Positions 25,198 to 33,817 of a stretch of DNA of 64,000 nucleotides are shown here, piece by piece (position 1 is the stretch's first letter; each line of letters starts with the position of its first letter). The stretch lies in NCBI RefSeq assembly GCF_018448935.1, contig NZ_RCWC01000012.1:62001-126000 (forward strand), in the 5' to 3' direction. The position numbers were made by a program, and so were the translations under genes. The notes under the pieces were generated by a model. It did no database searches, was not told the DNA's origin, and saw nothing but the letters and a program-made list of their open reading frames with translations. The stretch is from Photorhabdus noenieputensis. Lineage in GTDB: Bacteria > Pseudomonadota > Gammaproteobacteria > Enterobacterales > Enterobacteriaceae.

Positions 25198-25327
25198 TTT
25201 GTTATCTGATTAATTCACCAAAAAGCGAAAGTACATTCATGGTTTTTTCCCACCACTTGCCTGAGATCAGGTAGAATCCCATCGTCAAATTCATAGCCGT
25301 TAATTAAAAAAACAGAAAAATATTTTG

Positions 25328-26368
25328 ATGAGAAAGACACGAAAACGCCGTAATACAGGGCGAGTAACATTACAAGATGTTGCTAAGTATGCCGGTGTCG
25401 GTTCAATGACAGTTTCACGCGCATTGAGAACACCAGAAATGGTATCGGATAAATTACGAGAAAAAATTGAACAAGCCATACAGGAATTGGGATATATCCC
25501 AAATGGCGCTGCCGGTGTACTTGCTTCAGGCCAAAGTAATATTATCGCGGTACTTGTGCCCTCACTGACAGATAAAGCCAGTGCTACATTTATACAGTCA
25601 CTGCAACAGGTGCTGAATAAAAATGCCTTTCAAGTTTTACTTGGATGTCATGAATATGACCATAATAAAGAAGCCGAAATTATCATGACACTACTGCAAA
25701 GCAATGCAGCAGCACTAGTAATTTTCAGCTCACCATTGGCAGATAAAACCTATAGCAATATTTCTCATATCAATATTCCCATTATTAATGTTGCAGGTTC
25801 TCATCAACAGCAAACGGCAATTAATATAGCAACCGATTTTTCCGCGGCCGCCTATACGTTGACTGAACATATGTTAAATAATGGTCGCAAGCATATCGGT
25901 TATATTGGTGCCCAAATGGACAGCCGTTTACGCAATCAGCAAATTAATGGCTGGCATAAAGCCATGTTGCATCACTATCAGAATGCTGACCAAAATATCA
26001 CTACCTCGGATACTGCTAGCATGCAATTTGGTCGCCAGGCGATTACTGAGATGTTATTACGTCAACCTGAACTGGAAGGTGTGATTTGCAGTCATGAAGT
26101 GATTGCCTTAGGTGTCATATTTGAATGTCAGCGGCGTCTACTTAAAATACCCGCTGATTTGGCTATTGCTTGTCTGGAAGGTTCAGATAACTGTGACCAC
26201 ACGCAACCAACACTAACATCAATTCGCATTGATTATCCCCAAATAGGCCGAGATACCGGAAAGTTGCTGATAAAACTGCTCAATCAACAAGGTGAAGATG
26301 AAGCAAAATATCAAAACAACCAATATCACCTATTTCCGTATAAGTTCGAGCCTAGACAAAGTGCTTAA
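25328..26368 (+). CDS. LacI/GntR-type transcriptional repressor
   Basis: A 346-residue LacI-family regulator. The helix-turn-helix and hinge are at about 14-70 (VTLQDVAKYAGVGSMTVSRAL, GYIPNGAAGVLASGQSN), followed by a periplasmic-binding-type sensor (IIAVLVPSL, INIPIINVAG, RKHIGYIGAQMD, PADLAIACLEGSD). It resembles GntR-like members. The ATG at 25328 follows an in-frame TTG. It is divergent from the PTS operon with two operators between; the effector is probably the transported compound or its phosphate (inference). Confidence 0.88.
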   Translation: MRKTRKRRNTGRVTLQDVAKYAGVGSMTVSRALRTPEMVSDKLREKIEQAIQELGYIPNGAAGVLASGQSNIIAVLVPSLTDKASATFIQSLQQVLNKNAFQVLLGCHEYDHNKEAEIIMTLLQSNAAALVIFSSPLADKTYSNISHINIPIINVAGSHQQQTAINIATDFSAAAYTLTEHMLNNGRKHIGYIGAQMDSRLRNQQINGWHKAMLHHYQNADQNITTSDTASMQFGRQAITEMLLRQPELEGVICSHEVIALGVIFECQRRLLKIPADLAIACLEGSDNCDHTQPTLTSIRIDYPQIGRDTGKLLIKLLNQQGEDEAKYQNNQYHLFPYKFEPRQSA

Positions 26369-26426
26369 CAAAATGACAACGCCATGATGAAACATCCATT
26401 GTGATTAAAACCTGTAATCGTGGTAA

Positions 26427-26891
26427 CTATTTTACCTGCTGGCTGAGATCATGTGGCGTGAAAGGAAAACCCGCGCAATCCTCAACTTTATTTACTATGT
26501 CAGCCACCGTTGTTTCAGCCAAAGCAGTTTCTAGCACACAGGTAACACGCGAGAATTCATCTTCTAACACTGGGGTGATATTGTGCCCAATATAACACTT
26601 GGGATTAGGTTTAGAACGATGCAACGTAAAATACAGAGGATCTTCAACTGCGCGATAAATATCTAATAATGAGATTTGCTTCGACGGCCGGGCGAGTAAC
26701 GCCCCCCCGCCCTGCCCCATTTGCGAATAAGTCAGACCAGCCTCCGCAAGGGCACCTAAAAGTCGGCGAACAACAGTCGGGTTAGTATTCACACTTTTTG
26801 CAATATCCTCAGAACGCACGGCTTGTCCGTGGTGAAGCGCGATATCGGTGAGAATATGAATAGCAACAGCAAAACGGGTAGATGTTGGCAC
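26427..26891 (-). CDS. Rrf2-family transcriptional regulator
   Basis: A 154-residue Rrf2-type winged-helix regulator (STRFAVAIHILTDIALHHG, SEDIAKSVNTNPTVVRRLLGAL, GGGALLARPSKQISLLDIYRAVE). It lacks the three-cysteine cluster of iron-sulfur members such as IscR; only isolated cysteines (KCYIGHNI, EDCAGF) remain, so it fits the YwnA-like group. The start is GTG with AGGA upstream. It precedes the SnoaL-like and reductase genes and might regulate them (inference). Confidence 0.83.
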   Translation of the reverse strand: MPTSTRFAVAIHILTDIALHHGQAVRSEDIAKSVNTNPTVVRRLLGALAEAGLTYSQMGQGGGALLARPSKQISLLDIYRAVEDPLYFTLHRSKPNPKCYIGHNITPVLEDEFSRVTCVLETALAETTVADIVNKVEDCAGFPFTPHDLSQQVK

Positions 26892-27096
26892 TGGAAAATC
26901 CTGTATACCTTAAGGATGTTATGGAAGAATAGCAAAATATGCACAAAAAGGCCGCATAGTATGTCACTAATTTCGTCACATAACAAGAAATGAAATTCAG
27001 AATGTTAACTTGTCTGATTAACATTCCTGCTCCTTCCGTTTTGCCGCCGTATGCTATTGTTCGGCTCAGTTAATATTACAAGCATGGCAACCGATG

Positions 27097-27498
27097 CTAC
27101 CTAATGGAATAATCTGCATGAGCACGCTCAATTTGAAGTGTATCGGCGGTTTGTTGTAATTTAACTAACCGTCCATCCCGCACTGTCCATATATGAACGA
27201 AACGAGCAATGAATCGTTTGCCACGCTTCACCCGCCCCAAATAATTACCCAGAACAATAACATGATCATCTGATTCAAAATATTCAGAACTGTCCGCAAC
27301 AAAATCATCAACATCATTTAAAAATGGCACAAAGAAATTATTTAATATATCTTCGATTCCTTCATAAATCCCACCATATCGGGAGCCTTCGGTAACATCC
27401 CAAATAACATCACTCGCCATGATTTGGCGAAGAACATCAATATCACCCATAGAGTCATAAAAACGGCGAACAATAGATACATTTAATGAATCTGACAT
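27097..27498 (-). CDS. SnoaL-like / NTF2-fold protein
   Basis: A 133-residue protein with the compact NTF2 cone fold typical of SnoaL-like polyketide cyclases and ketosteroid-isomerase relatives (SIVRRFYDSMGDIDVLRQIMA, DVIWDVTEGSRYGGIYEG, RFVHIWTVRDGRLVKLQQTAD). The ATG at 27498 is well spaced from AAGGAG; the first ATG (27504) is too close. It lies next to an ene-reductase gene on the same strand, but 180 bp apart. Substrate unknown. Confidence 0.75.
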   Translation of the reverse strand: MSDSLNVSIVRRFYDSMGDIDVLRQIMASDVIWDVTEGSRYGGIYEGIEDILNNFFVPFLNDVDDFVADSSEYFESDDHVIVLGNYLGRVKRGKRFIARFVHIWTVRDGRLVKLQQTADTLQIERAHADYSIR

Positions 27499-27679
27499 TA
27501 TCATTCTCCTTCAAATTATCCTGCAATGAAATATGACCGGTTCTTATAAAATGAACCGGCCGGATATCTTGGGACGTTCAACCAAAAAGCACCATTAGAA
27601 CTTTAAATTAACATCCCCGGAAAACAATTCGAACATCTTTCATGTTAGGCTATCCATTGCGGGTAAGATATCCCCTTAC

Positions 27680-28735
27680 CTAGGTAAGCACTGGATAATC
27701 AGTATAGCCTATAGCACCAGGAACCATAAAAGTTTCCGGTTGTTGTTCATTAAATGGGGCTTTAACCAAAAACCGATGGGGTAAGTCTGGATTGGCGATG
27801 AATAATTGACCAAAAGCCACTGCGTCAGCCCTGCCGTCAACAAGAACTTGCTCGGCACTTTCTTTAGTAAGTTCCTCATTCGCAATATAGGTTGACCCAA
27901 AAGCCTCTTTTATCACCTTACTTAAGTCACCATCAACCACAGCATCACGTGAGAAGATAAAAGCAATCCTACGTTTACCAAGTTCACGTGCTACATATCC
28001 AAACGTCGCCACAGGATTGGAATCCGCCATAGAGTAATAACCTCCGCGTGGGGATAAATGCATGCCAACACGTGATGATCCCCAAACTGAAATACAAGCG
28101 TCTGTCACTTCCAGCAGCAACCTAGCCCGATTTTCGACTGAACCTCCGTATTGATCTGTGCGCAGGTTAGCATTATCTTGCAAGAATTGATCGAGCAAAT
28201 ATCCATTGGCACCATGTATTTCTACTCCATCAAACCCGGCCGTTTTCGCATTTTCCGCTCCACGCCTGAATGCTTCGACAATGCCGGGAATTTCTTCAGA
28301 CTCAAGCGCCCGTGGAACCACAAAAGGACGTTTTGGACGTAATAAGCTAACATGACCATCAGCCGCAATTGCACTTGGTGCCACCGGTCGTTCTCCATTA
28401 AGGAAAACAGGGTCCGATATCCGCCCTACATGCCAAAGCTGTATAAAAATACGCCCACCGGCAGCATGCACAGCATCCGTGACCAACCGCCAACCAGCAA
28501 CTTGTTCATCTGACCAAATACCCGGCGTATTCTCGTAACCAACTCCCTGCGGAGTTACTGAGGTCGCTTCGCTGATAATCAAACCAGCAGAAGCACGCTG
28601 AGCATAATATTCCGCCATCAACGCATTAGGGACACGCCCTTCTCCTTCTGCACGGTTACGTGTCAGAGGAGCCATAATGATGCGATTTGGCAAGTCGAGA
28701 TCACCAATGCGAATTGGGTCAAAAAGTGTAGGCAT
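27680..28735 (-). CDS. Old yellow enzyme-type ene-reductase (NemA-like)
   Basis: A 351-residue FMN-dependent NADH:flavin oxidoreductase. Motifs are LFDPIRIGDLDLPNRIIMAPLTR at the N-terminus, FIQLWHVGRIS, the substrate-binding His/Asn pair in GVEIHGANGYLLDQFL, TDQYGGSVENRARLLLEV, and DAVAFGQLFIANPDLP near the end. It reduces activated alkenes, nitro compounds or electrophiles. The ATG at 28735 matches the family start; the frame to 28777 adds 14 unconserved residues. Confidence 0.92.
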   Translation of the reverse strand: MPTLFDPIRIGDLDLPNRIIMAPLTRNRAEGEGRVPNALMAEYYAQRASAGLIISEATSVTPQGVGYENTPGIWSDEQVAGWRLVTDAVHAAGGRIFIQLWHVGRISDPVFLNGERPVAPSAIAADGHVSLLRPKRPFVVPRALESEEIPGIVEAFRRGAENAKTAGFDGVEIHGANGYLLDQFLQDNANLRTDQYGGSVENRARLLLEVTDACISVWGSSRVGMHLSPRGGYYSMADSNPVATFGYVARELGKRRIAFIFSRDAVVDGDLSKVIKEAFGSTYIANEELTKESAEQVLVDGRADAVAFGQLFIANPDLPHRFLVKAPFNEQQPETFMVPGAIGYTDYPVLT

Positions 28736-29054
28736 ATCTTTTCTCTCATATAGATTAATAAATGCACTTCGTTGCAAATCATCAATAGGTGCATAGCCAG
28801 GTCATACCAGAAACAAACAGCGTTAATTAGGGAGTGTGAACTATTCCTCTTGATTCTGTTCCCGAGCCTTTAGTAGCAAGCTGCTTCTCTGACATGAATC
28901 AATGTAACTTACACAGTTACATAAAGCAACAGGACAAAAACGTCAGATGCTAGAATATCTGCAAGATGATAATGTTGTGACACAATAATGACTTTGTTTG
29001 AGAATGATATAGGCCAGTTGTCGCCTTTGATTTGAGTGAGTAGGGATCTGGCAT
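28736..29054 (-). other. Reductase promoter region, no gene
   Basis: About 320 bp between the reductase start and the toxin-antitoxin terminator. I see no coding frame of substance; the segment should hold the reductase promoter but no operator could be assigned. Confidence 0.45.
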
Positions 29055-29081
29055 AAAAAAGGCTACGCAATACGCAGCCTT
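29055..29081 (-). terminator. Rho-independent terminator of the toxin-antitoxin operon
   Basis: On the minus strand AAGGCTGCG, loop TATTG, CGTAGCCTT forms a 9-bp stem with one mismatch, followed by a T-run. It starts 25 bp after the toxin stop. Confidence 0.8.
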
Positions 29082-29086
29082 GAAAC
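29067..29086. repeat. 20-bp direct repeat bracketing the toxin-antitoxin genes (copy 1)
   Basis: GCAATACGCAGCCTTGAAAC recurs identically at 29968-29987, 901 bp away. The pair brackets the toxin-antitoxin genes; this copy overlaps the operon terminator. Confidence 0.9.
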
Positions 29087-29105
29087 GCTCTAATAGATAG
29101 AGCCC

Positions 29106-29435
29106 CTATCCAATGAGTTTTAAATCCGTTTTTCTGTGCCGCTTTTGTTCCTGATAAAAATTTTCATGAGAGCCAAAGTTCAACAGGTATAACTCTATTT
29201 TCCCTTCAACCCAACAATAACCAAGCAATGTTAACTGGTTATTTAACTGAAATTTATGAACTCGAAGGAAACTTAAATCACCTTTCTTCTGCTCACCGAT
29301 TTCAGGGTTATTAATTATTTTATCAATCTCATCTTCTACTATCGTAAGAAGATCCTCAGATAATCTGGATAATGCCTTAGAAAAACGTCTTGTTTCATAA
29401 ACATCAATCTTTGGATCTTTTTGTCCTTCTGACAT
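29106..29435 (-). CDS. RelE/ParE-type toxin
   Basis: A 109-residue protein with the small RelE/ParE superfamily layout (VYETRRFSKALSRLSEDLL, IGEQKKGDLSFLRVHKFQL, LTLLGYCWVEGKIELYLLNFGSHENFYQ). The ATG at 29435 has AAGGTG 7 bp upstream and overlaps the antitoxin gene by 32 nt, a classic toxin-antitoxin arrangement. A longer frame to 29588 is only the shadow of the antitoxin. Whether it cleaves mRNA (RelE) or poisons gyrase (ParE) cannot be told. Confidence 0.85.
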   Translation of the reverse strand: MSEGQKDPKIDVYETRRFSKALSRLSEDLLTIVEDEIDKIINNPEIGEQKKGDLSFLRVHKFQLNNQLTLLGYCWVEGKIELYLLNFGSHENFYQEQKRHRKTDLKLIG

Positions 29436-29640
29436 AATGCGACACCTTACCGCTGTTGACTTCGCTTTTTGCCAGTAAAGAATCAAGGATAAAAGAGTAC
29501 GGCAAATCAGGGTTATCCTCCGCAATGCGGCCAATCTTAGCCCAATGCTCGATTTGCTTAGGTACACTTCTGCTTGAAGCTTCTGCATGAATTTTTACAT
29601 CATTCACGAAATCATCATCCAAACGTATACTGATAGCCAT
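29404..29640 (-). CDS. ParD-like ribbon-helix-helix antitoxin
   Basis: A 78-residue protein beginning MAISIRLDDDFVNDVKIHAEASSRSVPKQIEHWAKIG in part, a short beta strand followed by two helices as in ribbon-helix-helix antitoxins. The C-terminal part is polar and likely wraps the toxin. AGAGGGG precedes the ATG. It is the first gene of the pair and probably represses its own promoter, where inverted repeats (ATGCG/CGCAT) occur at 29674-29692. Confidence 0.85.
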   Translation of the reverse strand: MAISIRLDDDFVNDVKIHAEASSRSVPKQIEHWAKIGRIAEDNPDLPYSFILDSLLAKSEVNSGKVSHYVRRTKRSKD

Positions 29641-30152
29641 AGCTTAGTTTGCCCCTCTGGGATTTTGTACTACATGCGACATAAAACGCATATGTATAAA
29701 ATGCAATATTTTATCGCATTATGCAATCATTGATTACGATTTCAATATGTCTATTCCCGTGATACAAAAGGCGACCTCTCAAAATCCCCTGCTCAACGCA
29801 ATAAAACACGGCAAGGCCAATTTTATTCTCACTCTCAATAAAACTGGCCTCATTGAATTGTCGATATCGCCTAAATTTCGGACTTATGATTCAGAAAAAT
29901 CGATTTATCCCCCCTTTTTGGGGATTAAATGCCTGAAATCCAGCTCGATTAAGGTACAAAAAACCAGGCAATACGCAGCCTTGAAACTTTCTTTAATGAG
30001 TAGATGCAATAAATTAAGTTTGAAAATACGTGATCCCAGTTTTATCTTTTTTAGCCTCCTCCTATCAAAAATTGATTATGATTATAAATGGTTTGTCTGA
30101 TGCTGGCAGGCTGTTGGTTGATATGTAAAAAATTATTGCCCGGAGGACATAT
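29641..30152 (+). other. Toxin-antitoxin promoter region and leader of the phospholipase-like gene
   Basis: Holds the antitoxin promoter with inverted repeats ATGCG/CGCAT near 29674-29692, and the second 20-bp direct repeat (29968-29987). A 117-codon plus-strand frame (29747-30100) spans the repeat, shows no family features and is not called a gene. Confidence 0.5.
29968..29987. repeat. 20-bp direct repeat bracketing the toxin-antitoxin genes (copy 2)
   Basis: Identical to 29067-29086. Here it looks like a displaced piece of a terminator (still next to an A-run) with no minus-strand gene ahead of it, suggesting a duplication or insertion scar. Confidence 0.9.
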
Positions 30153-31874
30153 ATGAATTTATTGGATGGTTTGCAAAAAAAACTGGACGGTTACTTCTAT
30201 AAAACAAGCGAAATCAACTACGTAAAAATATTTGATACTCCCAAAATATGGGGGCTTCCTTTTGGAAAAGAGATAATGCCGCAGGCGGTTAAAAGAGCTG
30301 CGGAATTTGAAGATGCTATTGTAAGCATTTTGGAAAACATGCGTTATCGCTGTGATATTTCCTCCTTAAATGCCCCGGATGCAGAGTGGAGAAAAGTTAT
30401 TCTATCAGCTATTGATAGAGCATTTACCAAAAAAATAAATAGGAAGGATAGAACTCAGATAAGGTTCTTATTCGCTCAAACACCGACATCTTTGTTAAAC
30501 GGTGTGGACTCATACTTTGAAGGCACTCCTGAATATCTGGCATTGAAGGAGGATATTATTAAATTAATTCAAGAAAGGAGAAAGAATTGGGAGTGTATAC
30601 CTGAAATATGGATTGGTCGGTTTTACAGGATAGTAGACGGACTCAAAGTATCATTACAGAAGAAGGTGCTACCAGAGGAAATATTTCCAGAAGATGACAC
30701 CAGAATGACATGGAATCATACAAAAATTATCGCAGTTGATGGAATTGAATCATTTGTCGGAGGCCATAATTTAAATATGGATCTCTTTAAAAATTACCCT
30801 CCAGTTCATGATGTCTCTGTTAAAGTTATAGGAACGGCATCATTAAGCTCACAATTATTTTTAAATAACATGTGGGTGTCTGATACAGACCTCTTAACTA
30901 AAGAATTCTTTAATATAGATGAAAATAGATGGGTTAATGCAAATGGTATTGTAGGAAAGCCGGAAGATCCATTAAAAAAAGAGCACATTACTGAATATAT
31001 AGACAGAAAAAAAGAAGAATGCCTAAAAAATCCGCCTAAAGACCCAGAATATAAGAAAACAAGCAGGATATTATCCGTAGGTAAATATTGGTCTGGGCCT
31101 GATATGCGAACGGATTATAAAAAAGGCTCTGAAATAATGAAAGAGTTTATAATAAAGAATGCAAAGAAAAAAATTCGCATGTCCCAACAGGATCTTGTCA
31201 GTGCATGGAAAAAACAATGGCGGGATCATCATGTGTGCCGATGGTTGATCGAAGCATTACTTGCCAACCCCGAGCTGGAAGTTCAAATTGTTGTATCGCC
31301 ACTTGATGCAGCAGCAGGTGCTGCTGGCGATCAGTATTCTTTTGGTTCTGGAGCCAAAAGAACGTTTGAAATATTTAAATACTATTTGACACATGATGAG
31401 CATACCGATGAGAAGCTGGAAGATCCGGATGGAATCAGGCAAGCCGCACTGAAAAGAATAGAGGTTGCCCCTTTTTTCTTTACAGACAAAGTGCCTAAAG
31501 ATCTTTTGATTGAAGGTAGTACATACAAATGGCCAACTCCGGATGAAAACTCTTATACTGCTACGCTAAAAGAACCGTCTCTTTCTGAAAGACCTCCACA
31601 GATAGGCGCTATAGGACGCCCATTCCGGTCCTTAATTAAAGCAAGTGGTCCGGTATATCCCAAAGTTCCCCCTGCTCCTGGGAATCATGCAAAAGTAACA
31701 ATAATTGACGATGAACTCTACGTGGTGGGTTCTGATAATCTCTATCCGGGTTATCTTTCGGAGTTCAATTATCTTATTGAGGGAGAAGATGCGGTGAAAG
31801 CTTTCATAGAATCCTACTGGGAACCGTTGTGGAAATATTCAGGAATACATTCATTTAATTACAAAAATGTTTGA
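30153..31874 (+). CDS. Phospholipase D-superfamily protein with two HKD motifs
   Basis: A 573-residue protein with both catalytic HxKxxxxD motifs of the PLD superfamily: His189-Lys191-Asp196 in WNHTKIIAVDG, followed by GGHNL, and His512-Lys514-Asp519 in NHAKVTIIDDELYVVGSDN. This predicts a phosphodiesterase or transphosphatidylase acting through a covalent phospho-His. There is no signal peptide or membrane segment, so export would need a dedicated route such as type VI secretion, or the enzyme acts internally. CGGAGG lies 6 bp before the ATG. It stands alone with its own terminator; the substrate is unknown. Confidence 0.88.
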   Translation: MNLLDGLQKKLDGYFYKTSEINYVKIFDTPKIWGLPFGKEIMPQAVKRAAEFEDAIVSILENMRYRCDISSLNAPDAEWRKVILSAIDRAFTKKINRKDRTQIRFLFAQTPTSLLNGVDSYFEGTPEYLALKEDIIKLIQERRKNWECIPEIWIGRFYRIVDGLKVSLQKKVLPEEIFPEDDTRMTWNHTKIIAVDGIESFVGGHNLNMDLFKNYPPVHDVSVKVIGTASLSSQLFLNNMWVSDTDLLTKEFFNIDENRWVNANGIVGKPEDPLKKEHITEYIDRKKEECLKNPPKDPEYKKTSRILSVGKYWSGPDMRTDYKKGSEIMKEFIIKNAKKKIRMSQQDLVSAWKKQWRDHHVCRWLIEALLANPELEVQIVVSPLDAAAGAAGDQYSFGSGAKRTFEIFKYYLTHDEHTDEKLEDPDGIRQAALKRIEVAPFFFTDKVPKDLLIEGSTYKWPTPDENSYTATLKEPSLSERPPQIGAIGRPFRSLIKASGPVYPKVPPAPGNHAKVTIIDDELYVVGSDNLYPGYLSEFNYLIEGEDAVKAFIESYWEPLWKYSGIHSFNYKNV

Positions 31875-31898
31875 TGTACGCAACAAGTCTACTAATAT

Positions 31899-31923
31899 AT
31901 TCCCGCCAACTACTGGCGGGAAT
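31899..31923 (+). terminator. Hairpin after the phospholipase D-like gene
   Basis: ATTCCCGCCA, loop ACTAC, TGGCGGGAAT gives a perfect 10-bp stem 25 bp after the stop. The U-tract is poor. Confidence 0.7.
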
Positions 31924-32068
31924 ACAACTTGAAAAACATTAAGGAAATGACTTTTCAGAGTAGAAAACCAAATCAAAGCGTTTTTCAGTAATAACCTGGA
32001 AGCCGACAGGATATTGAACCGGATATAAACCAGATACTGGCAACCGAATTGCCTGTGAAAGACACCAA

Positions 32069-33400
32069 TTAGATTTTGGCTGTCGCCAAGTACTTTGTCA
32101 TTTCATCATCGGGTACCATACCACCGCCGGTTGCCCAAACCAAATGCGTAGCCTGTTTCATCTTTTCTGCTGAAAGATTCTTATGGCTCAGGTAATCACA
32201 GTTTCCACTCACACGAGCAGGCCCCGCCATCCCAGCTAATGCCGAAGGCTCTAACCGGATACCCTCATCACGATTCAGTAACCCCAACAGATTATACATT
32301 TCCTGATCTTGAATAGTATAAAACCCATCCAGCAAACGTTCCATCGCACGGCCAACAAAGCCAGAAGCCCTGCCTACCGCAAGACCATCAGCAGCAGTGA
32401 TATTGTCGATACCGATGTCCTGTACACAAATATTGTCATGCAAACCAGTATATACCCCCAACAACATACTGGGAGAATGGGTCGGTTCAGCAAAAATGCA
32501 GTGCACATGATCACCAAAAGCCAATTTCAGTCCAAATGCAACACCACCGGGACCACCACCAACGCCGCACGGTAAATAAACGAATAATGGATGATCTTCA
32601 TCAACCACAATATTCATCTGCTCAAACTGCGCCTTTACCCGTCCACCTGCGACAGAATATCCCAAAAACAACGTTTGGGAGTTTTCATCGTCAATAAAGA
32701 AACAGTTCGGATCAGATTCCGCTGCTTTACGCCCTCTGGCTACGGCTACCCCATAATCCATTTCATGTTCCACGACATTGACCCCATGCGAACGTAGCTT
32801 TTGCTTCTTCCATTCACGAGCATCGGCAGACATATGCACACTGACATTAAAACCCAGTTTTGCACTGACAATACCAATGGATAGGCCCAAATTGCCGGTA
32901 GAACCTACAGCAATACTGTATTGATTAAAGAACCGTCTTAATTCTTCCGAAAACAGTTTGCTGTAATCATCGTTTTCAGAAAGCAACCCCGCCTGTAATG
33001 CCAATTTTTCCGCGTGGGTTAACACTTCATAAATTCCACCACGGGCTTTAATCGAACCTGAAATTGGCAAATGGCTATCTTTTTTAAGCAAAATTCTCCC
33101 TGTGATACTCACACCATAATGTTGTTCTAGTGCTTTCTGCATCGTAGGAATAACCACTATTTCTGATTCAATAATACCATGTGTGACGGCTGTTTCTGGG
33201 AAAGCTTTACATAAATAAGGCGCAAAACGATTCAGGCGTGCTTCAGCATCCCCAATATCATCAGCGCCCAAACCAACAAAAGGCAATCCCTCTTTAAAGG
33301 TGGTGTTACAAGGGTTAAACCAAAAGATTTCCTCTAATTCCATTAAATTTTTTACTAACGGATGTTCATTTAGTAATTGTTGAATTTCAGTACTTTTCAT
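32069..33400 (-). CDS. dsdA: D-serine ammonia-lyase (dehydratase) DsdA
   Basis: A 443-residue PLP enzyme converting D-serine to pyruvate and ammonia. It matches E. coli DsdA (442), with the PLP lysine at 118 in SGSIKARGG, the glycine-rich loop [10 protein letters not shown], and [19 protein letters not shown]. The ATG at 33400 ([19 protein letters not shown]) fits the family; the frame continues upstream into an ERIC, and those 31 residues are an artefact. It lies downstream of dsdX with an ERIC in the gap. Confidence 0.95.
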   Translation of the reverse strand: MKSTEIQQLLNEHPLVKNLMELEEIFWFNPCNTTFKEGLPFVGLGADDIGDAEARLNRFAPYLCKAFPETAVTHGIIESEIVVIPTMQKALEQHYGVSITGRILLKKDSHLPISGSIKARGGIYEVLTHAEKLALQAGLLSENDDYSKLFSEELRRFFNQYSIAVGSTGNLGLSIGIVSAKLGFNVSVHMSADAREWKKQKLRSHGVNVVEHEMDYGVAVARGRKAAESDPNCFFIDDENSQTLFLGYSVAGGRVKAQFEQMNIVVDEDHPLFVYLPCGVGGGPGGVAFGLKLAFGDHVHCIFAEPTHSPSMLLGVYTGLHDNICVQDIGIDNITAADGLAVGRASGFVGRAMERLLDGFYTIQDQEMYNLLGLLNRDEGIRLEPSALAGMAGPARVSGNCDYLSHKNLSAEKMKQATHLVWATGGGMVPDDEMTKYLATAKI

Positions 33401-33433
33401 GTATGTGTTAACCCAAGATAAGTGTTTCCCTGG

Positions 33434-33561
33434 TATATACCCGTCATCTTTCAAGTTGCCTCTTTGTTGGCCGCACTCGCTCACCCCGGTCACATAGTTT
33501 GCTATGCTCCCGGGGATTCACTCCCTTGCCGCCGCGATACATCTTGAAATCTATAGGATAT
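33434..33561. repeat. ERIC element between dsdX and dsdA
   Basis: A copy of about 128 bp, in the opposite orientation to those at 5.9 and 19.4 kb (starts TATATACCCGTCATC, ends TTGAAATCTATAGG), with core CTCACCCCGGTCACATAG and CTATGCTCCCGGGGATTC. It ends 33 bp before dsdA on the shared transcript and may fold or be processed in the dsdXA mRNA. Confidence 0.93.
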
Positions 33562-33817
33562 GTAAAACAAACCTTACTTGCTTGATTATTATAATTTTTA
33601 TTATATTCAACATGTTATGTTTACTACAACTTCCTACAATATATCAGCACATCATACTTTGTTTATTTTTTATCTTCCCCTTATTTTCATCATTTCGTTA
33701 ATGTTTATTTTGTTTATTATTTTAGCTATAAAAGCTGCCTGTTTTACAGGCTTCCCTGGTATTGACACTTCGCACGTCTTATTCTTATTTTTCAAGCTGA
33801 GCTGTTACTTCTTTCCA
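33562..33817 (-). other. Remainder of the dsdX-dsdA intergenic region
   Basis: About 250 bp of AT-rich sequence between the ERIC and the dsdX stop, with no credible gene. E. coli dsdX and dsdA lie much closer together, so this gap is expanded. Confidence 0.5.

Noticed and set aside
29747-30100. 117-codon plus-strand frame
   Set aside because: It spans a duplicated terminator-like repeat, has no family features, and lies in the promoter region of a toxin-antitoxin pair.
33400-33493. N-terminal extension of DsdA
   Set aside because: The extra 31 residues are translated from an ERIC; the ATG at 33400 matches the family start and places the PLP lysine at 118.
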